Below, one piece after another: positions 1-9,274 of a DNA stretch of 64,000 bases. The stretch comes from Oscillospiraceae bacterium (GTDB lineage Bacteria > Bacillota > Clostridia > Oscillospirales > Oscillospiraceae). The notes beneath the pieces were generated by a model that made no database searches, was not told the DNA's origin, and was given only the letters and a program-made list of their open reading frames with translations. The stretch is taken from NCBI GenBank assembly GCA_910575505.1, contig CAJTFK010000015.1, positions 1 through 64,000 of the forward strand, read 5' to 3'. A program made the position numbers and the translations under genes. Within the stretch, counting starts at the first letter, position 1. Every line of letters starts with the position of its first letter.

Positions 1-83
1 CCGTATGCCAATGCGATTCCTTTTGCGTCATGTGTTTTTTCATATGCTTCTACCAGCAAATTCCTCGCTTCGTTATGCAGCAT
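1..83 (-). mobile_element. 5' end of a probable IS630-type transposase (runs off left edge)
   Basis: A minus-strand reading frame starts with ATG at 83 behind a good ribosome site (GAGGTGAGAAAG) and is open to the window edge. The 27 visible residues, starting MLHNEARNLLVEAY and containing THDAKGIALAYG, resemble the N-terminal helix-turn-helix of IS630/Tc1-like transposases. It points away from the broken methyltransferase beside it, as expected if an element inserted into that gene. Only the start is visible, so the family call rests on remembered resemblance. Confidence 0.45.
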
Positions 84-96
84 CTTTCTCACCTCG

Positions 97-1329
97 ATGC
101 TATTTTACCTTATTTGCTCCTTTGTTGCTATTTCTGAGAACCGCTCTAAGGGCATAGTCAGCGAGGTGGAGCACATTCTTGTTTACAGCGGCAAGCCAGA
201 CTGGAACCCCAACAAATTACCTCGCACAGAAGAAATGAACTCAAAGTATAAGAACCCTGATAATGACGTTGCTCTGTGGAGAACTGATAACGCATATGCG
301 CCTGGTGCGGCGACACACCAAGGCATGGTATATGCAATACAGCATCCGTTTACCGGGAAAATGCTTTATCCTAGCAACGGGTCATGTTGGCGTTATCAGC
401 AAGATGATATGCTGAAAATTATGTGTGGCTGGTGCGCTTACAAATTAGAAGATTTGCATGATGAAAAGAAACGTGCCTCTGTCTGCGGCGTACCGGAAAG
501 TGAAGTGCGTCAAGGCGTACAGGCTATCGTTTTGTCCGAACCACTGGAAATCTCTGCGGCAAAGGCGCGGGAGGTTTATGATAAAGGCCCCTGGCCCCGC
601 TTCTTCTTCACCAAAGGGGGCAAAGGTGGCATTGCCCGAAAAACCTACTTGGATAGCGTAGGCGGGAAACTGCCCACCAACTTTTGGCCCTTTGCCGATG
701 TGGGACATACAGATGAAGCGAAAAAGGAGATTGGGAAAATACTGGGGGACTTGACTGCCTTTTCCACGCCGAAACCCGTCCGCTTGATGGAACGTGTTAT
801 TACGGTTGCTTCTCAGCCGGACAGCATCATTCTGGATTTCTTCGCCGGGAGCGGCACCACCGGCCATGCTGTATTGGCCCACAACGCCGCTGACGCTGAC
901 AGCCGCCGGAAATTCATCCTCTGCACCAACAACGAGAACAACATCTGCCGAAATGTGACCTATGAGCGCATCAAGCGGGTGATCGAGCGTGAGGGCTACG
1001 CAGCCAGCTTGAAATATTACCGCATCGACTATGTGCCTATCAACGAACAGCTCTATTACGAGTATGCGGACGAGCTTCTGCGCCACGTCCGGGAACTGGT
1101 GGAGCTGGAGAACGGCGTGAACTTCATCGAAAACGCCGAGATCGCCATCGTGCTGACGGACAAGGAACTGGCGGACTTCATCGCCCGCCCCGAGGCGTTT
1201 GCCAAGTGCCATACGCTGTACTTGGGCCACGACATCCTACCCACCGGAGAGCAGGACGCCGCCATCAAAGAGCGGGACATCCAGGTCAATATCATCCCCG
1301 ACTACTACTACCGAGAACTGGAGGGCTGA
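97..1329 (+). pseudogene. Type III-like DNA methyltransferase (Mod), 5'-truncated
   Basis: Adenine-specific DNA methyltransferase of the beta class, the modification subunit of a type III restriction system. The C-terminal part carries the SAM-binding motif in FFAGSGTTGHAVL (about residues 248-260) and the usual tail. The catalytic DPPY motif, which lies before that motif in this class, is absent, and the gene is about two thirds of normal length. The first ~15 residues of the open frame do not look like Mod, and a transposase start lies at 83 on the other strand, so the 5' end was probably removed by an insertion. The last codon is 2 bases before the res start, so the two genes were one operon. 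If nothing upstream supplies the missing half, the enzyme should be inactive. Confidence 0.75.
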
Positions 1330-1331
1330 TC

Positions 1332-3527
1332 ATGCGGCTTGCGAATTTTCAGCTGAACGCCATCGCTGATCTGATGGAGGCCATGTCAGGCCCGGAGCAG
1401 GAAATTATTCTGAAAAGCTGCACCGGAAGCGGCAAGACCATCATCCTCACCCACTTCATGGACGAGTACGGCAAAAGCGGCTTTGGCAAGGCCTTTATCT
1501 GGCTGACCCCCGGCAAGGGCGACCTGGAGGAGCAGAGCAAGGCCAAGATGGACAGGTACATCCCCCTCAGCCGCACCAAGTTATTGACGGATGTGATGAC
1601 CTCCGGCTTTGCGGAAAACGATGCCTGTTTTATCAACTGGGAGAAGTTGACAAAGAAGGGCAACAACGCATTGAAGGAGGGCGAGCGCACCAATTTCCTG
1701 GAGCATATCCGCAACGCCAAAAACAGCGGGCTGTCCTTCATCGTCATTGTAGACGAGAGCCACCAGAACGACACGGTGAAAGCAGCGGACATTCTCCAAT
1801 ATTTCAAGCCGGAGAAAATCATCCGCTGTTCCGCCACGCCGAGGAACTACCCCAATGCCCTCCTGATCGACATCCCCGAGGCGGACGTGATTGTGGAAGA
1901 GCTTATCAAAAAGATGCTGGTCATCAATGAAAATTTTCCCCAGAACATCCAGGTGGAAAACCAAATTGATTTCTTATTGGAGCAGGCGCTGAACAAGCAG
2001 CGGGAGCTGCACAGCGCCTTTCTCCAGATGGGCGCAAAGGTCAACCCGCTTATCATCGTGCAGATACCCAACAAAAACGAGGTCATGCAGGACGAGATCG
2101 AGCGGTGGTTTGAGGCCAAAGGCATTACCTATGAGAACGGCCAGCTGGCGGTCTGGCTGTCCAAGAAGCACGAAAATTTGGAGGACATTGAGCGTAATGA
2201 CGCTCCACAGGTCGCAGTCATCATCAAGCAGGCGGTTGCCACCGGCTGGGACTGTCCCCGCGCTCATATTCTGGTGAAGCTCCGGGACAACATGAGCGAG
2301 ACGTTTGAGATACAGACCATTGGCCGCATCCGCCGTATGCCGGAGGCGAAGCATTATGGCAGTGATCTGCTGGACAGCTGCTACCTCTACACTCTGGACG
2401 AGAAATTCACCGAGGGCGTCAAGATGAACTTGGGTAAGGGCGCTTTGGACGCAGCCACACTGTACTTGAAGCCGGAATTTAAGCAGATTACCCTGACCAG
2501 TGAGCAGAAGTCCGGCCTGGCCCAGCCCCGTGATGCCGCCGCTGCGCTGACAGCCATGGTGCAGTATTTTGCCCAGACCTACCACACCGGGACGAGCGCC
2601 ACAGAGAACAGGACGAGGCTGGAGACAGCGGGCTATGTATTCTCATCTGACATTGTGGACTATACGAAGTCCGGCGCGGTTGCGACGATGGACAGTGGCA
2701 AGTTTGCGGATTTGAATACGGTCAACATCTGGACAAAGCTGGATACCCACCGTCATGGGCGGGAGTATCATCACCGTGTGGCGGAGATCGCCCTGCGGGT
2801 CGGACTGGAGTATGCGCAGATGAACACCATCCTGCGGCGGCTGTTTGACAAAAATACCAAATATGCAAACAAGCTGCTGGCATTGGAGACACGGGAGGTC
2901 TACGCATTCGTGCTGAACAATGCCTACCGCATCAAGAACGATGTACGGCAGGCGATGGCCGTCATGCTGGACCAGCAGCTTATGGAAGCGCCCCGGATTT
3001 CCACCGCAGAGTTCCATATTCCCCAATCCTGCCTGTTCACCTATGATGGTACAGCGAAATCCCAGACGGAGATGGGGAAGAACGTGTATGCGGGCTATCT
3101 GGCCTCGGCGGAGGTTCGGTCTGCCTCGGAAAAGAAATTTGAGCGGTTCTGCGAAACCTGTGATGCCGTGGATTGGGTCTACAAGAACGGTGACAAAGGC
3201 GCGGAGTATTTCTCCATCGTGTATATGGACAGCTTCGGCAAGCAGAAGTCCTTCTTCCCGGATTACATCGTCAGCGTCCGAGGACAGATTTGGATCATCG
3301 AAACCAAGGGTGGCTTTGACCGCACCGGAAAGAGTGAAGATATCGACATCTTCTCTCCAAGGAAGTTTGAGGTTTTGAAGAACTATCTGACAAAGTACGG
3401 GCTGCATGGCGGCTTCGTTCGGGAGGATAAGCAGAGTCAGGAGTTGTGTATCTGCATGGAGGAATATAGCGAGGATATTAAGAGTGAGCAGTGGGAATTG
3501 CTTGAAAAAGTAATTTGTGCAGAATAG
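1332..3527 (+). CDS. Type III restriction enzyme Res subunit (helicase-nuclease)
   Basis: 731-aa restriction subunit of a type III system, which translocates on DNA with ATP and cuts it. Visible SF2 helicase motifs are Walker A CTGSGKT (30-36), DESH box (141-144), SATP (167-170), an ATGWDCPRA segment and the arginine motif IGRIRRMP. A PD-(D/E)xK nuclease follows at the C-terminus: PDY with D644 and ETK with E657 and K659. The ATG at 1332, two bases after the mod stop, is chosen because a longer frame from 1206 only overlaps mod and has no homology. Res without a working Mod would be risky for the host, so its state depends on the upstream damage. Confidence 0.88.
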   Translation: MRLANFQLNAIADLMEAMSGPEQEIILKSCTGSGKTIILTHFMDEYGKSGFGKAFIWLTPGKGDLEEQSKAKMDRYIPLSRTKLLTDVMTSGFAENDACFINWEKLTKKGNNALKEGERTNFLEHIRNAKNSGLSFIVIVDESHQNDTVKAADILQYFKPEKIIRCSATPRNYPNALLIDIPEADVIVEELIKKMLVINENFPQNIQVENQIDFLLEQALNKQRELHSAFLQMGAKVNPLIIVQIPNKNEVMQDEIERWFEAKGITYENGQLAVWLSKKHENLEDIERNDAPQVAVIIKQAVATGWDCPRAHILVKLRDNMSETFEIQTIGRIRRMPEAKHYGSDLLDSCYLYTLDEKFTEGVKMNLGKGALDAATLYLKPEFKQITLTSEQKSGLAQPRDAAAALTAMVQYFAQTYHTGTSATENRTRLETAGYVFSSDIVDYTKSGAVATMDSGKFADLNTVNIWTKLDTHRHGREYHHRVAEIALRVGLEYAQMNTILRRLFDKNTKYANKLLALETREVYAFVLNNAYRIKNDVRQAMAVMLDQQLMEAPRISTAEFHIPQSCLFTYDGTAKSQTEMGKNVYAGYLASAEVRSASEKKFERFCETCDAVDWVYKNGDKGAEYFSIVYMDSFGKQKSFFPDYIVSVRGQIWIIETKGGFDRTGKSEDIDIFSPRKFEVLKNYLTKYGLHGGFVREDKQSQELCICMEEYSEDIKSEQWELLEKVICAE

Positions 3528-3566
3528 ATTACCGTTTCATCAATGTCAAGATAGGGGGGTGGGACA

Positions 3567-4766
3567 GTGGATTTTTATCAACTTTCATTTGAAGATATGC
3601 AACTTGTGGAAGCACTCACCAAACAACCTGGAAGGACAGCCTTTATCGATGAATGTGGAAGCTATGGGTTTGACTTCGAGAAAGAGGGGACATCCTCACA
3701 CTATATCGTTTGTGCTGTTATTGTCAATAATAAGGACATTTCTGAACTTGAGCAAAAGGTTTCGATTCTACGAAAAAACCATTTTGGGACAAAGGAAATG
3801 AAGTCCAGTTCTATTGGCTCCAATCATCCACGGCGTGCAAAAGTGCTTACAGAGTTGTTACAGTTGGATTTTCAGCTTATTATTCTTATTGCGGATAAAC
3901 AGGCTTTTTATGAAAATTCTCCGTTGCGAGATTACAAATCCTCATTTGTCAAATTCCTACATCAAAAACTCTATGATTCCATGTATTGCGCATATCCAAA
4001 ACTGAAAATTGTTGAAGATGAATATGGAAGGACTGAATTTCAACAAGGGTTCCGAAAGTATGTATGTGAGCATCGTCCGTCTGAAAATCTGTTCAATGAA
4101 TATGATTTTGATTATGTTGATAGTAAGCATGGCAATTTGGTTCAAATTGCAGACATTGTAGCGGGGTCTATCATGCAACATATTACTAATGCGGCAGCAC
4201 CCGATGCACTAAAGATATTCAGAAGTAGGATTGTCGGTGTTGTGAATTTTCCCGAAGTATTCAAACCATATTCTGCCTCTTTGGGAGAGAATTCAGAATT
4301 TGATGAAGCTGTATATCAATTGGCTTATAAGTGCGCAACCGATTATATCGAGAAGAACAAAGATACAGCGAGCGATGAAATACGATTGCGTGTTTTGTTT
4401 CTTCGTTTTCTCCTATATAATGTGCAAATTTGTAATAGCACCCAATTTGTATATTCTGGTGAATTAGTGCAGCATTTATCACAGGTTTCAGAAAGAAGAG
4501 TTACAAAAGATTTTCTCTACAGGAGAATCATTGCACCCCTTAGAGATGATGGCGTGATTATTGCTAGTAGCGTTCATGGTTATAAAATACCCACTTCTGT
4601 AGAAGACATACGCACGTACATCAATCAAACAGTCACTGTTGTTGGGCCAATGTTGAGTCGTATAGGGAAATGCAGAGAATTGATAAAAAAGCAAACTGAT
4701 AGCAAACTGGATATACTAGGAGACACCTCTCTTTTGGGGTATCAACGATTTTTCGGTGACTATTAA
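3567..4766 (+). CDS. DUF3800 domain protein next to the type III system
   Basis: 399-aa protein with a GTG start behind a G-rich ribosome site. The first ~215 residues match DUF3800, an RNase H-like fold family of unknown function that is often found near defence and mobile genes: FIDECG (26-31) and the VDSK...QIADIVAG block (184-200) with acidic residues D28, D185 and D196. The C-terminal ~180 residues look like a separate helical domain containing a winged-helix-like stretch. It lies 39 bases after res and is clearly more AT-rich than the rest of the window, suggesting horizontal origin. Its activity is not known. Confidence 0.7.
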   Translation: MDFYQLSFEDMQLVEALTKQPGRTAFIDECGSYGFDFEKEGTSSHYIVCAVIVNNKDISELEQKVSILRKNHFGTKEMKSSSIGSNHPRRAKVLTELLQLDFQLIILIADKQAFYENSPLRDYKSSFVKFLHQKLYDSMYCAYPKLKIVEDEYGRTEFQQGFRKYVCEHRPSENLFNEYDFDYVDSKHGNLVQIADIVAGSIMQHITNAAAPDALKIFRSRIVGVVNFPEVFKPYSASLGENSEFDEAVYQLAYKCATDYIEKNKDTASDEIRLRVLFLRFLLYNVQICNSTQFVYSGELVQHLSQVSERRVTKDFLYRRIIAPLRDDGVIIASSVHGYKIPTSVEDIRTYINQTVTVVGPMLSRIGKCRELIKKQTDSKLDILGDTSLLGYQRFFGDY

Positions 4767-4770
4767 CAAA

Positions 4771-4809
4771 AAGCCGCAAGTGCGTCAAAAGATTGGCACT
4801 TGCGGCTTT
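4771..4809. terminator. Bidirectional terminator after the DUF3800 gene
   Basis: A perfect hairpin pairs 4771-4783 with 4797-4809 (13 bp, extendable by one pair), with A residues before and T residues after. It can end the plus-strand restriction operon and the convergent small gene at 4813. Confidence 0.85.
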
Positions 4810-4812
4810 CTG

Positions 4813-5058
4813 TCAGTCCAGAGGAATATAGTCTGTCACATTTATCACATACTTCTCCGGATCACCATTGAGGATCAGATTGGCATATCCAACCGGGTCA
4901 TTGTAGACCAGATAATCCAACTCTGACCGTTGATACATATTCTTGGCAATCTCATCTTCCACAGCAGTGCAGTCAATAGAGATCATGCTGCCATCGGCAA
5001 ATTTCAATTCTATACAAACTGTGTCCATATCGAACTCGCAGGAAAATAATGGTGCCAT
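4813..5058 (-). CDS. Small conserved protein, DUF6061-like
   Basis: 81-aa acidic cytosolic protein. The start at 5058 is preferred over 5076 because the GAGGAGG ribosome site lies between the two ATGs. The middle part (DEIAKNMYQRSELDYLVYNDP) resembles small Clostridia proteins I recall as DUF6061; no function is known. It has neither a signal peptide nor membrane segments. It converges on the restriction operon and shares its terminator. Confidence 0.6.
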   Translation of the reverse strand: MAPLFSCEFDMDTVCIELKFADGSMISIDCTAVEDEIAKNMYQRSELDYLVYNDPVGYANLILNGDPEKYVINVTDYIPLD

Positions 5059-5506
5059 TAGCAGGAACCTCCTCATAAATCACCTTGAGCAAATTGTTGG
5101 TGCTCTGCACTACAGACTGCCAACTGATGATGTTATAAGTTGAGATAGTTCCTTATCACTATAAAGGCAACCTATAGCAGCCTTCATAATTGCTGCCAGC
5201 AGGCCGCCGGGGGCGGCGGCCCCTACACACCTCTGCTGGGGTCGGCCCCCTGGCCGACCCGTTTGTCGGGAATTTTGGCGCTTGCTACAGTATCCTGATT
5301 ATATCAAGGTAAAAGGGGCAGTTTCTTTGGGACCCGTTCGTTCGCTTCCTTTACCAGAAGAGCGGCGGTCTCCGCAAAGCATCTGTTGCCCGGACGCCTC
5401 CATTTTGCGTCCTTTTCTCCGTCGCGCCGCGAAAGGCTGGATCTCCCTGCCAAAACGGCGGAACAGACCGTGCATCCCCCGGCCCGCCGCCCGATCAGCC
5501 GGACGC
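5059..5506. other. Intergenic stretch with GC-rich hairpins
   Basis: No convincing gene is seen. Part of the stretch consists of GC-rich palindromes, for example 5239-5247 pairing with 5252-5260, next to a GGCGGCCCCTACA motif resembling a short dispersed sequence also present near 31748. Short open frames around 5299-5574 have no family features and no ribosome site. Confidence 0.5.
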
Positions 5507-5872
5507 TTACCGGTCCGTCCAATCATCAAATCTCGTTGAAATCTGCGGGTCATACAGCGGGCAGCCAAAGTCAATTAAAATATCCATAAGGGCGTTCAAA
5601 TCAGCCCCCTGCATTCTGTAACAATCAAATCTTACCATCTGTGGGGTTGTAAAAATCTGAAACGCGCCATACCCCTCTTTTTCGAAATCCCTGCCTCCGT
5701 CCTGAATGGTCCAGTCGGAAAAAGAAGCCGCTACCTTCTTTAAAATATCGTCAACCGGAAGGGTTTCCAATTCCTCCATGACATCCCCATCACAGCACGC
5801 CGTCTGATATACAGCCGCATCGTCATGCGCGGTATTTTCCCTGTATCTCCAAAAACTCAAATCCATACCCAT
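5507..5872 (-). CDS. Unknown conserved small protein
   Basis: 121-aa acidic cytosolic protein starting MGMDLSFWRYRE, with an AGAGGAAG ribosome site five bases before the ATG. The C-terminal part reads FGCPLYDPQISTRFDDW. Stand-alone proteins of this look occur in gut Clostridia, and some sit near polymorphic toxins as possible immunity proteins, but no toxin gene is present here, so that role is only a guess. No catalytic motif or membrane segment is visible. Confidence 0.6.
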   Translation of the reverse strand: MGMDLSFWRYRENTAHDDAAVYQTACCDGDVMEELETLPVDDILKKVAASFSDWTIQDGGRDFEKEGYGAFQIFTTPQMVRFDCYRMQGADLNALMDILIDFGCPLYDPQISTRFDDWTDR

Positions 5873-5981
5873 GGTATCTTCCTCTTGCCAAAATACAAAA
5901 ACTGATTTTTCAAATCAATTCTACGATCGGTAATCTTCTGTTTCAAGAAACTGCCGGTCAAGGGATGGCAGACAGCAGAAA

Positions 5982-6023
5982 TTTTCAGAAAAACGCCGCC
6001 GTACGCGAAACCGTACGGCGGCG
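5982..6023 (-). terminator. Terminator of the decarboxylase operon
   Basis: A 12-bp perfect stem (5994-6005 with 6012-6023, loop of six) starts just after the oadA stop and is followed on the minus strand by a T-rich tail. Confidence 0.9.
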
Positions 6024-6030
6024 CTGGGAT

Positions 6031-7491
6031 TTAACCCTTATACTCCACAAACAGCTCCCGAACCGCGTTGGGGTCCGCGGGAGCGGCTTTCGCCGCCGGG
6101 GCCGCCGCAGGCGCGGCGGGCTCGTCATGGGGACCGTCCCGCCAGGCCAGGAACTTGGGGGCTACCTGGGGGAACAGGGCCAGGGACAGGACGTCCTCGT
6201 CGCTCTTGGCGATGTCCTTGAACTCCTCCCGGTACTTCTCAACCTCCGGCTCCAGCAGGTCCGCCGGACGGCAGGTGATAACCTCCTCCGGCTTGATGCC
6301 GGCCAGGGCACGGACCTCCTCATTGACCTCGCCGGGAACCTGACCGTACTCGCCCCGGAGCAGACCCTTGGACTCCTTGGGGAAGGTCTTGTACTTGCCC
6401 ACCACCACGTTCATGACGGCCTGGGTGCCGACAATCTGGCTGGTGGGGGTCACCAGCGGGGGATAGCCGAAGTCCTTCCGGACACGGGGAATCTCCGCCA
6501 GTACGTCATAATACTTCTCTTCCTTGTTCGCCTGCTTCAGCTGGGAAATCAGGTTGGACAGCATGCCGCCAGGCACCTGATAGAGCAGTGTGTTGGTGTC
6601 CACGTTCAAAACCTTGGGATCCAGGCTGCCGGCCTCCTTGAGCCTCTGGGCAACCTTCCGGAAGTGGGCGGCAGCCTCGCTCATCTTGTTCAGATCCAGC
6701 TTGGTGTCCCGGACGGTGCCCTGGAGTGTGGCCACCAGGGACTCCGTAGCGGGCTGGGCCGTACCGTTGGCCAGGGGGCTCAGCGCGGTGTCCACGATAT
6801 CCACGCCGGCATAAGCGGCCATGAGATACACCATGTCGCCGGTTCCGGTGGTGTTGTGGGTATGCAGGTGAATGGGGATTTTGACGGTCTCCTTCAGCCG
6901 CTTGATCAGAGCGTATGCGTCCATGGGCAGCAGCAGGTTGGCCATGTCCTTGACGCAGATCACATCCGCGCCCATCTGCTCCAGCTCCTTGGCCAGTTTC
7001 ACAAAGTATTCCTCATTATGGATGGGCGAGATGGTATAGGACAGAGTGGCCTCCACCATGCCGCCGTACTTTTTGGTGGACTTGATAGCCTGCTCCAGGT
7101 TCCGCACGTCGTTCAGAGCGTCGAAAATCCGGATAATGTCGATTCCGTTTTCAATGGACTTGCGGCAGAAGGCGTCCACCACATCGTCGGCATAGTGCTT
7201 GTAGCCCAGGATGTTCTGGCCCCGGAACAGCATCTGAAGCTTCGTGTTGGGCAGGGCCTTCCGGAGCTTCCGCAGACGCTCCCAGGGGTCCTCGTTGAGA
7301 AAGCGCATGCAGGAATCGAAGGTGGCGCCGCCCCAGCACTCCAGGGACCAGTAGCCGATGGAGTCCAGCACCTCGCAGGCGGGAAGCATGTCCTCAATCC
7401 GCATCCGGGTGGCCGCCTGGGACTGGTGGGCGTCCCGGAGGATGGTATCGGTGATATACAGGGGCTTTTTGGAGAGGAATTCCATAGACAT
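6031..7491 (-). CDS. oadA: Oxaloacetate decarboxylase alpha subunit (carboxyltransferase)
   Basis: 486-aa biotin-dependent carboxyltransferase that moves CO2 from oxaloacetate (or a related acid) to biotin on a separate carrier. TIM-barrel motifs are visible: ITDTILRDAHQS near the start, the VKDMAN lysine region and the HLHTHNT metal histidines. A PYC/OAD-type C-terminal domain follows, ending in an Ala/Pro-rich tail. The usual C-terminal biotin domain is missing because it is encoded by the gene at 8902. Start 7491 is chosen for its AAGGAGG site. It is the last gene of the operon. Confidence 0.9.
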   Translation of the reverse strand: MSMEFLSKKPLYITDTILRDAHQSQAATRMRIEDMLPACEVLDSIGYWSLECWGGATFDSCMRFLNEDPWERLRKLRKALPNTKLQMLFRGQNILGYKHYADDVVDAFCRKSIENGIDIIRIFDALNDVRNLEQAIKSTKKYGGMVEATLSYTISPIHNEEYFVKLAKELEQMGADVICVKDMANLLLPMDAYALIKRLKETVKIPIHLHTHNTTGTGDMVYLMAAYAGVDIVDTALSPLANGTAQPATESLVATLQGTVRDTKLDLNKMSEAAAHFRKVAQRLKEAGSLDPKVLNVDTNTLLYQVPGGMLSNLISQLKQANKEEKYYDVLAEIPRVRKDFGYPPLVTPTSQIVGTQAVMNVVVGKYKTFPKESKGLLRGEYGQVPGEVNEEVRALAGIKPEEVITCRPADLLEPEVEKYREEFKDIAKSDEDVLSLALFPQVAPKFLAWRDGPHDEPAAPAAAPAAKAAPADPNAVRELFVEYKG

Positions 7492-7512
7492 AGATTGCCT
7501 CCTTAATGTCAA

Positions 7513-7620
7513 ATTGGGAATGTGGAATTAGGAATTAGGAACTGCCCCTTCAGGCGGCGGAGCGTCGGAACCAAACTCCTCATTCCTAATTCCTAATTCC
7601 TAATTCCTGAATTACTGCGG
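7513..7620. repeat. TCCTAAT-type short repeats forming an inverted repeat
   Basis: Between oadA and oadB, GGAATTAGGAATTAGGA on one side faces three copies of a TCCTAATT unit on the other, so the two sides can pair. Similar units flank 35866 and 35985. There is no gene here. Confidence 0.75.
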
Positions 7621-8883
7621 TCAGCCGAACAGGGAAATCATCACGCCTGCGGCGATGGCAGAGCCGATGACGCCGGCCACGTTAGGGCCCATGGCGTGCA
7701 TCAGCAGGAAGTTACTGGGATTGGCCTTCTGGCCCTCCACCTGGGAAACCCGGGCGGCCATGGGCACGGCGGACACACCGGCGGAGCCGATGAGGGGATT
7801 GATCTTCTCCTTCAGGAAGAGGTTCATGATCTTGGCCAGAACCACGCCGCCGGCGGTGCCGAAGCCGAAAGCCACGATGCCCATAGCCATGATGGCGAGG
7901 GTCTGGAGGCTGAGGAAGGTCCGGCCTGTGGCCGTCGCGCCGACAGACACGCCCAGGAAAATGGTGACAATGTTGATGAGCTCGTTCTGCACAGTCTTGC
8001 TCAGACGCTCCACCGCGCCGCACTCCTTGAACAGATTGCCCAGCATCAGGCAGGCGATCAGAGGAGCGGCGGAGGGCACCAGCAGGGCCACAAAGATGGC
8101 GACCATGATGGGGAAGATGATCTTCTCGGTCTTGGAGACCTGCCGCAGAGGCTTCATGACGATCTTCCGCTCCGCCTCGGAGGTGAGCAGACGCATAATG
8201 GGGGGCTGAATCACAGGCACCAGAGCCATGTAGCTGTAGGCCGCAACGGCAATGGGACCCAGCAGGTGGGGCGCCAGCTTGGTGGCTCCGTAGATGGCCG
8301 TGGGGCCGTCCGCGCCGCCGATGATGCCGATGGAACCGGCCTCGGCGGAGGTGAAGATGCCGGAGAGGCGGCAGCCCACGAAGGTCATGAAGATACCCAG
8401 CTGAGCGGCAGCGCCCAGCAGCAGGCTCTTGGGGTTGGCAATCAGGGGGCCGAAGTCGGTCATAGCGCCCACGCCCATGAAAATCAGGCAGGGGTAGACG
8501 CCCAGCTTCACACCCAGATACAGAATGTCGATGAGGCCCGCCGAGATGGACTTCCCGGCGGTGGCCGTTGCCAGCACCGCATCGGACACGCCCATAGCTT
8601 TCAGCTCCGCCAGGAACTCGGCGGTGACCGGCGCACCGCCGATCAGATCCCAGTGGATATGTCCGCCGGCGAAGAAAATCTCATGGTACATCTCCGCGCC
8701 GGGGAGATTGGTGATGAGCATACCGAAGGCGATGGGCACCAGCAGCAGGGGCTCAAATTTCTTTACGATGCCCAGGTAGAGAAGGCCGCAGGCGATGAAG
8801 AGCATCAGCAGGCACTTCCAGTTATCCCCCTGGGCAAACAGCGCGAATCCTGAGCTGTTTACAAAATCCAGAATAGCTTCCAT
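7621..8883 (-). CDS. oadB: Sodium ion-translocating decarboxylase beta subunit
   Basis: 420-aa integral membrane protein that releases CO2 from carboxybiotin and exports Na+. About ten hydrophobic segments are visible, along with the family blocks GIIGGADGPT (near residue 195) and the C-terminal GPNVAGVIGSAIAAG. Length is in the normal range for OadB/GcdB/MmdB. The ATG at 8883 has a GGAGGG ribosome site. With the carrier and alpha genes it forms a primary Na+ pump; the acid substrate is inferred from the alpha subunit. Confidence 0.93.
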   Translation of the reverse strand: MEAILDFVNSSGFALFAQGDNWKCLLMLFIACGLLYLGIVKKFEPLLLVPIAFGMLITNLPGAEMYHEIFFAGGHIHWDLIGGAPVTAEFLAELKAMGVSDAVLATATAGKSISAGLIDILYLGVKLGVYPCLIFMGVGAMTDFGPLIANPKSLLLGAAAQLGIFMTFVGCRLSGIFTSAEAGSIGIIGGADGPTAIYGATKLAPHLLGPIAVAAYSYMALVPVIQPPIMRLLTSEAERKIVMKPLRQVSKTEKIIFPIMVAIFVALLVPSAAPLIACLMLGNLFKECGAVERLSKTVQNELINIVTIFLGVSVGATATGRTFLSLQTLAIMAMGIVAFGFGTAGGVVLAKIMNLFLKEKINPLIGSAGVSAVPMAARVSQVEGQKANPSNFLLMHAMGPNVAGVIGSAIAAGVMISLFG

Positions 8884-8901
8884 GTGTGTCCCTCCGGCGC
8901 C

Positions 8902-9237
8902 TTACTGGATGACGCAGAGCAGCGTGCCGGATTCCACCGCCGCGCCCTTGGCCACGTTCACAGAGGCAATGGTGCCGTCCCGGGGGCACATGATTTCGTT
9001 CTCCATCTTCATGGCCTCCAGGACCATCAGCACGTCGCCCTTTTTCACGGCGGAGCCGTTGGAGACGTTGACGCTGAGAATGGTGCCGGGCATGGGAGAG
9101 GTCACCTGCTCGCCGCCTGCGGGAGCGGGGGCGGCGGCCGGAGCAGGAGCGGCGGCAGGCGCGGGAGCCGCGCCGGTCATCTCTTCCAGCTGGATTTCAT
9201 AGGCGGTGCCGTTGACGGTCACTCTGTACTTTTTCAT
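8902..9237 (-). CDS. Biotin carboxyl carrier protein of the decarboxylase
   Basis: 111-aa soluble carrier. A short N-terminal part is followed by a flexible Ala/Pro linker (residues ~22-41) and a biotinyl domain with the EAMKMEN motif; K77 is the expected biotinylated lysine. It shuttles CO2 between the carboxyltransferase and the membrane pump. It sits between the gamma-like and beta genes, as in methylmalonyl-CoA and glutaconyl-CoA decarboxylase operons, where the carrier is a separate gene. Confidence 0.93.
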   Translation of the reverse strand: MKKYRVTVNGTAYEIQLEEMTGAAPAPAAAPAPAAAPAPAGGEQVTSPMPGTILSVNVSNGSAVKKGDVLMVLEAMKMENEIMCPRDGTIASVNVAKGAAVESGTLLCVIQ

Positions 9238-9274
9238 GTTGATTTCTCCTTCTCTTCAATCTTAACTTGCGCGC

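Noticed and set aside
5299-5574. Short overlapping frames on both strands
   Set aside because: Arg/Pro-rich shadow composition without ribosome site; overlaps a better gene.
5965-7506. Long plus-strand open frame opposite oadA
   Set aside because: Shadow of a GC-rich gene; low-complexity His/Gly/Leu composition and no family motif.
7513-7620. CRISPR-like array from repeated TCCTAAT units
   Set aside because: Units are 7-8 bases, directly adjacent, with no spacers and no cas genes.
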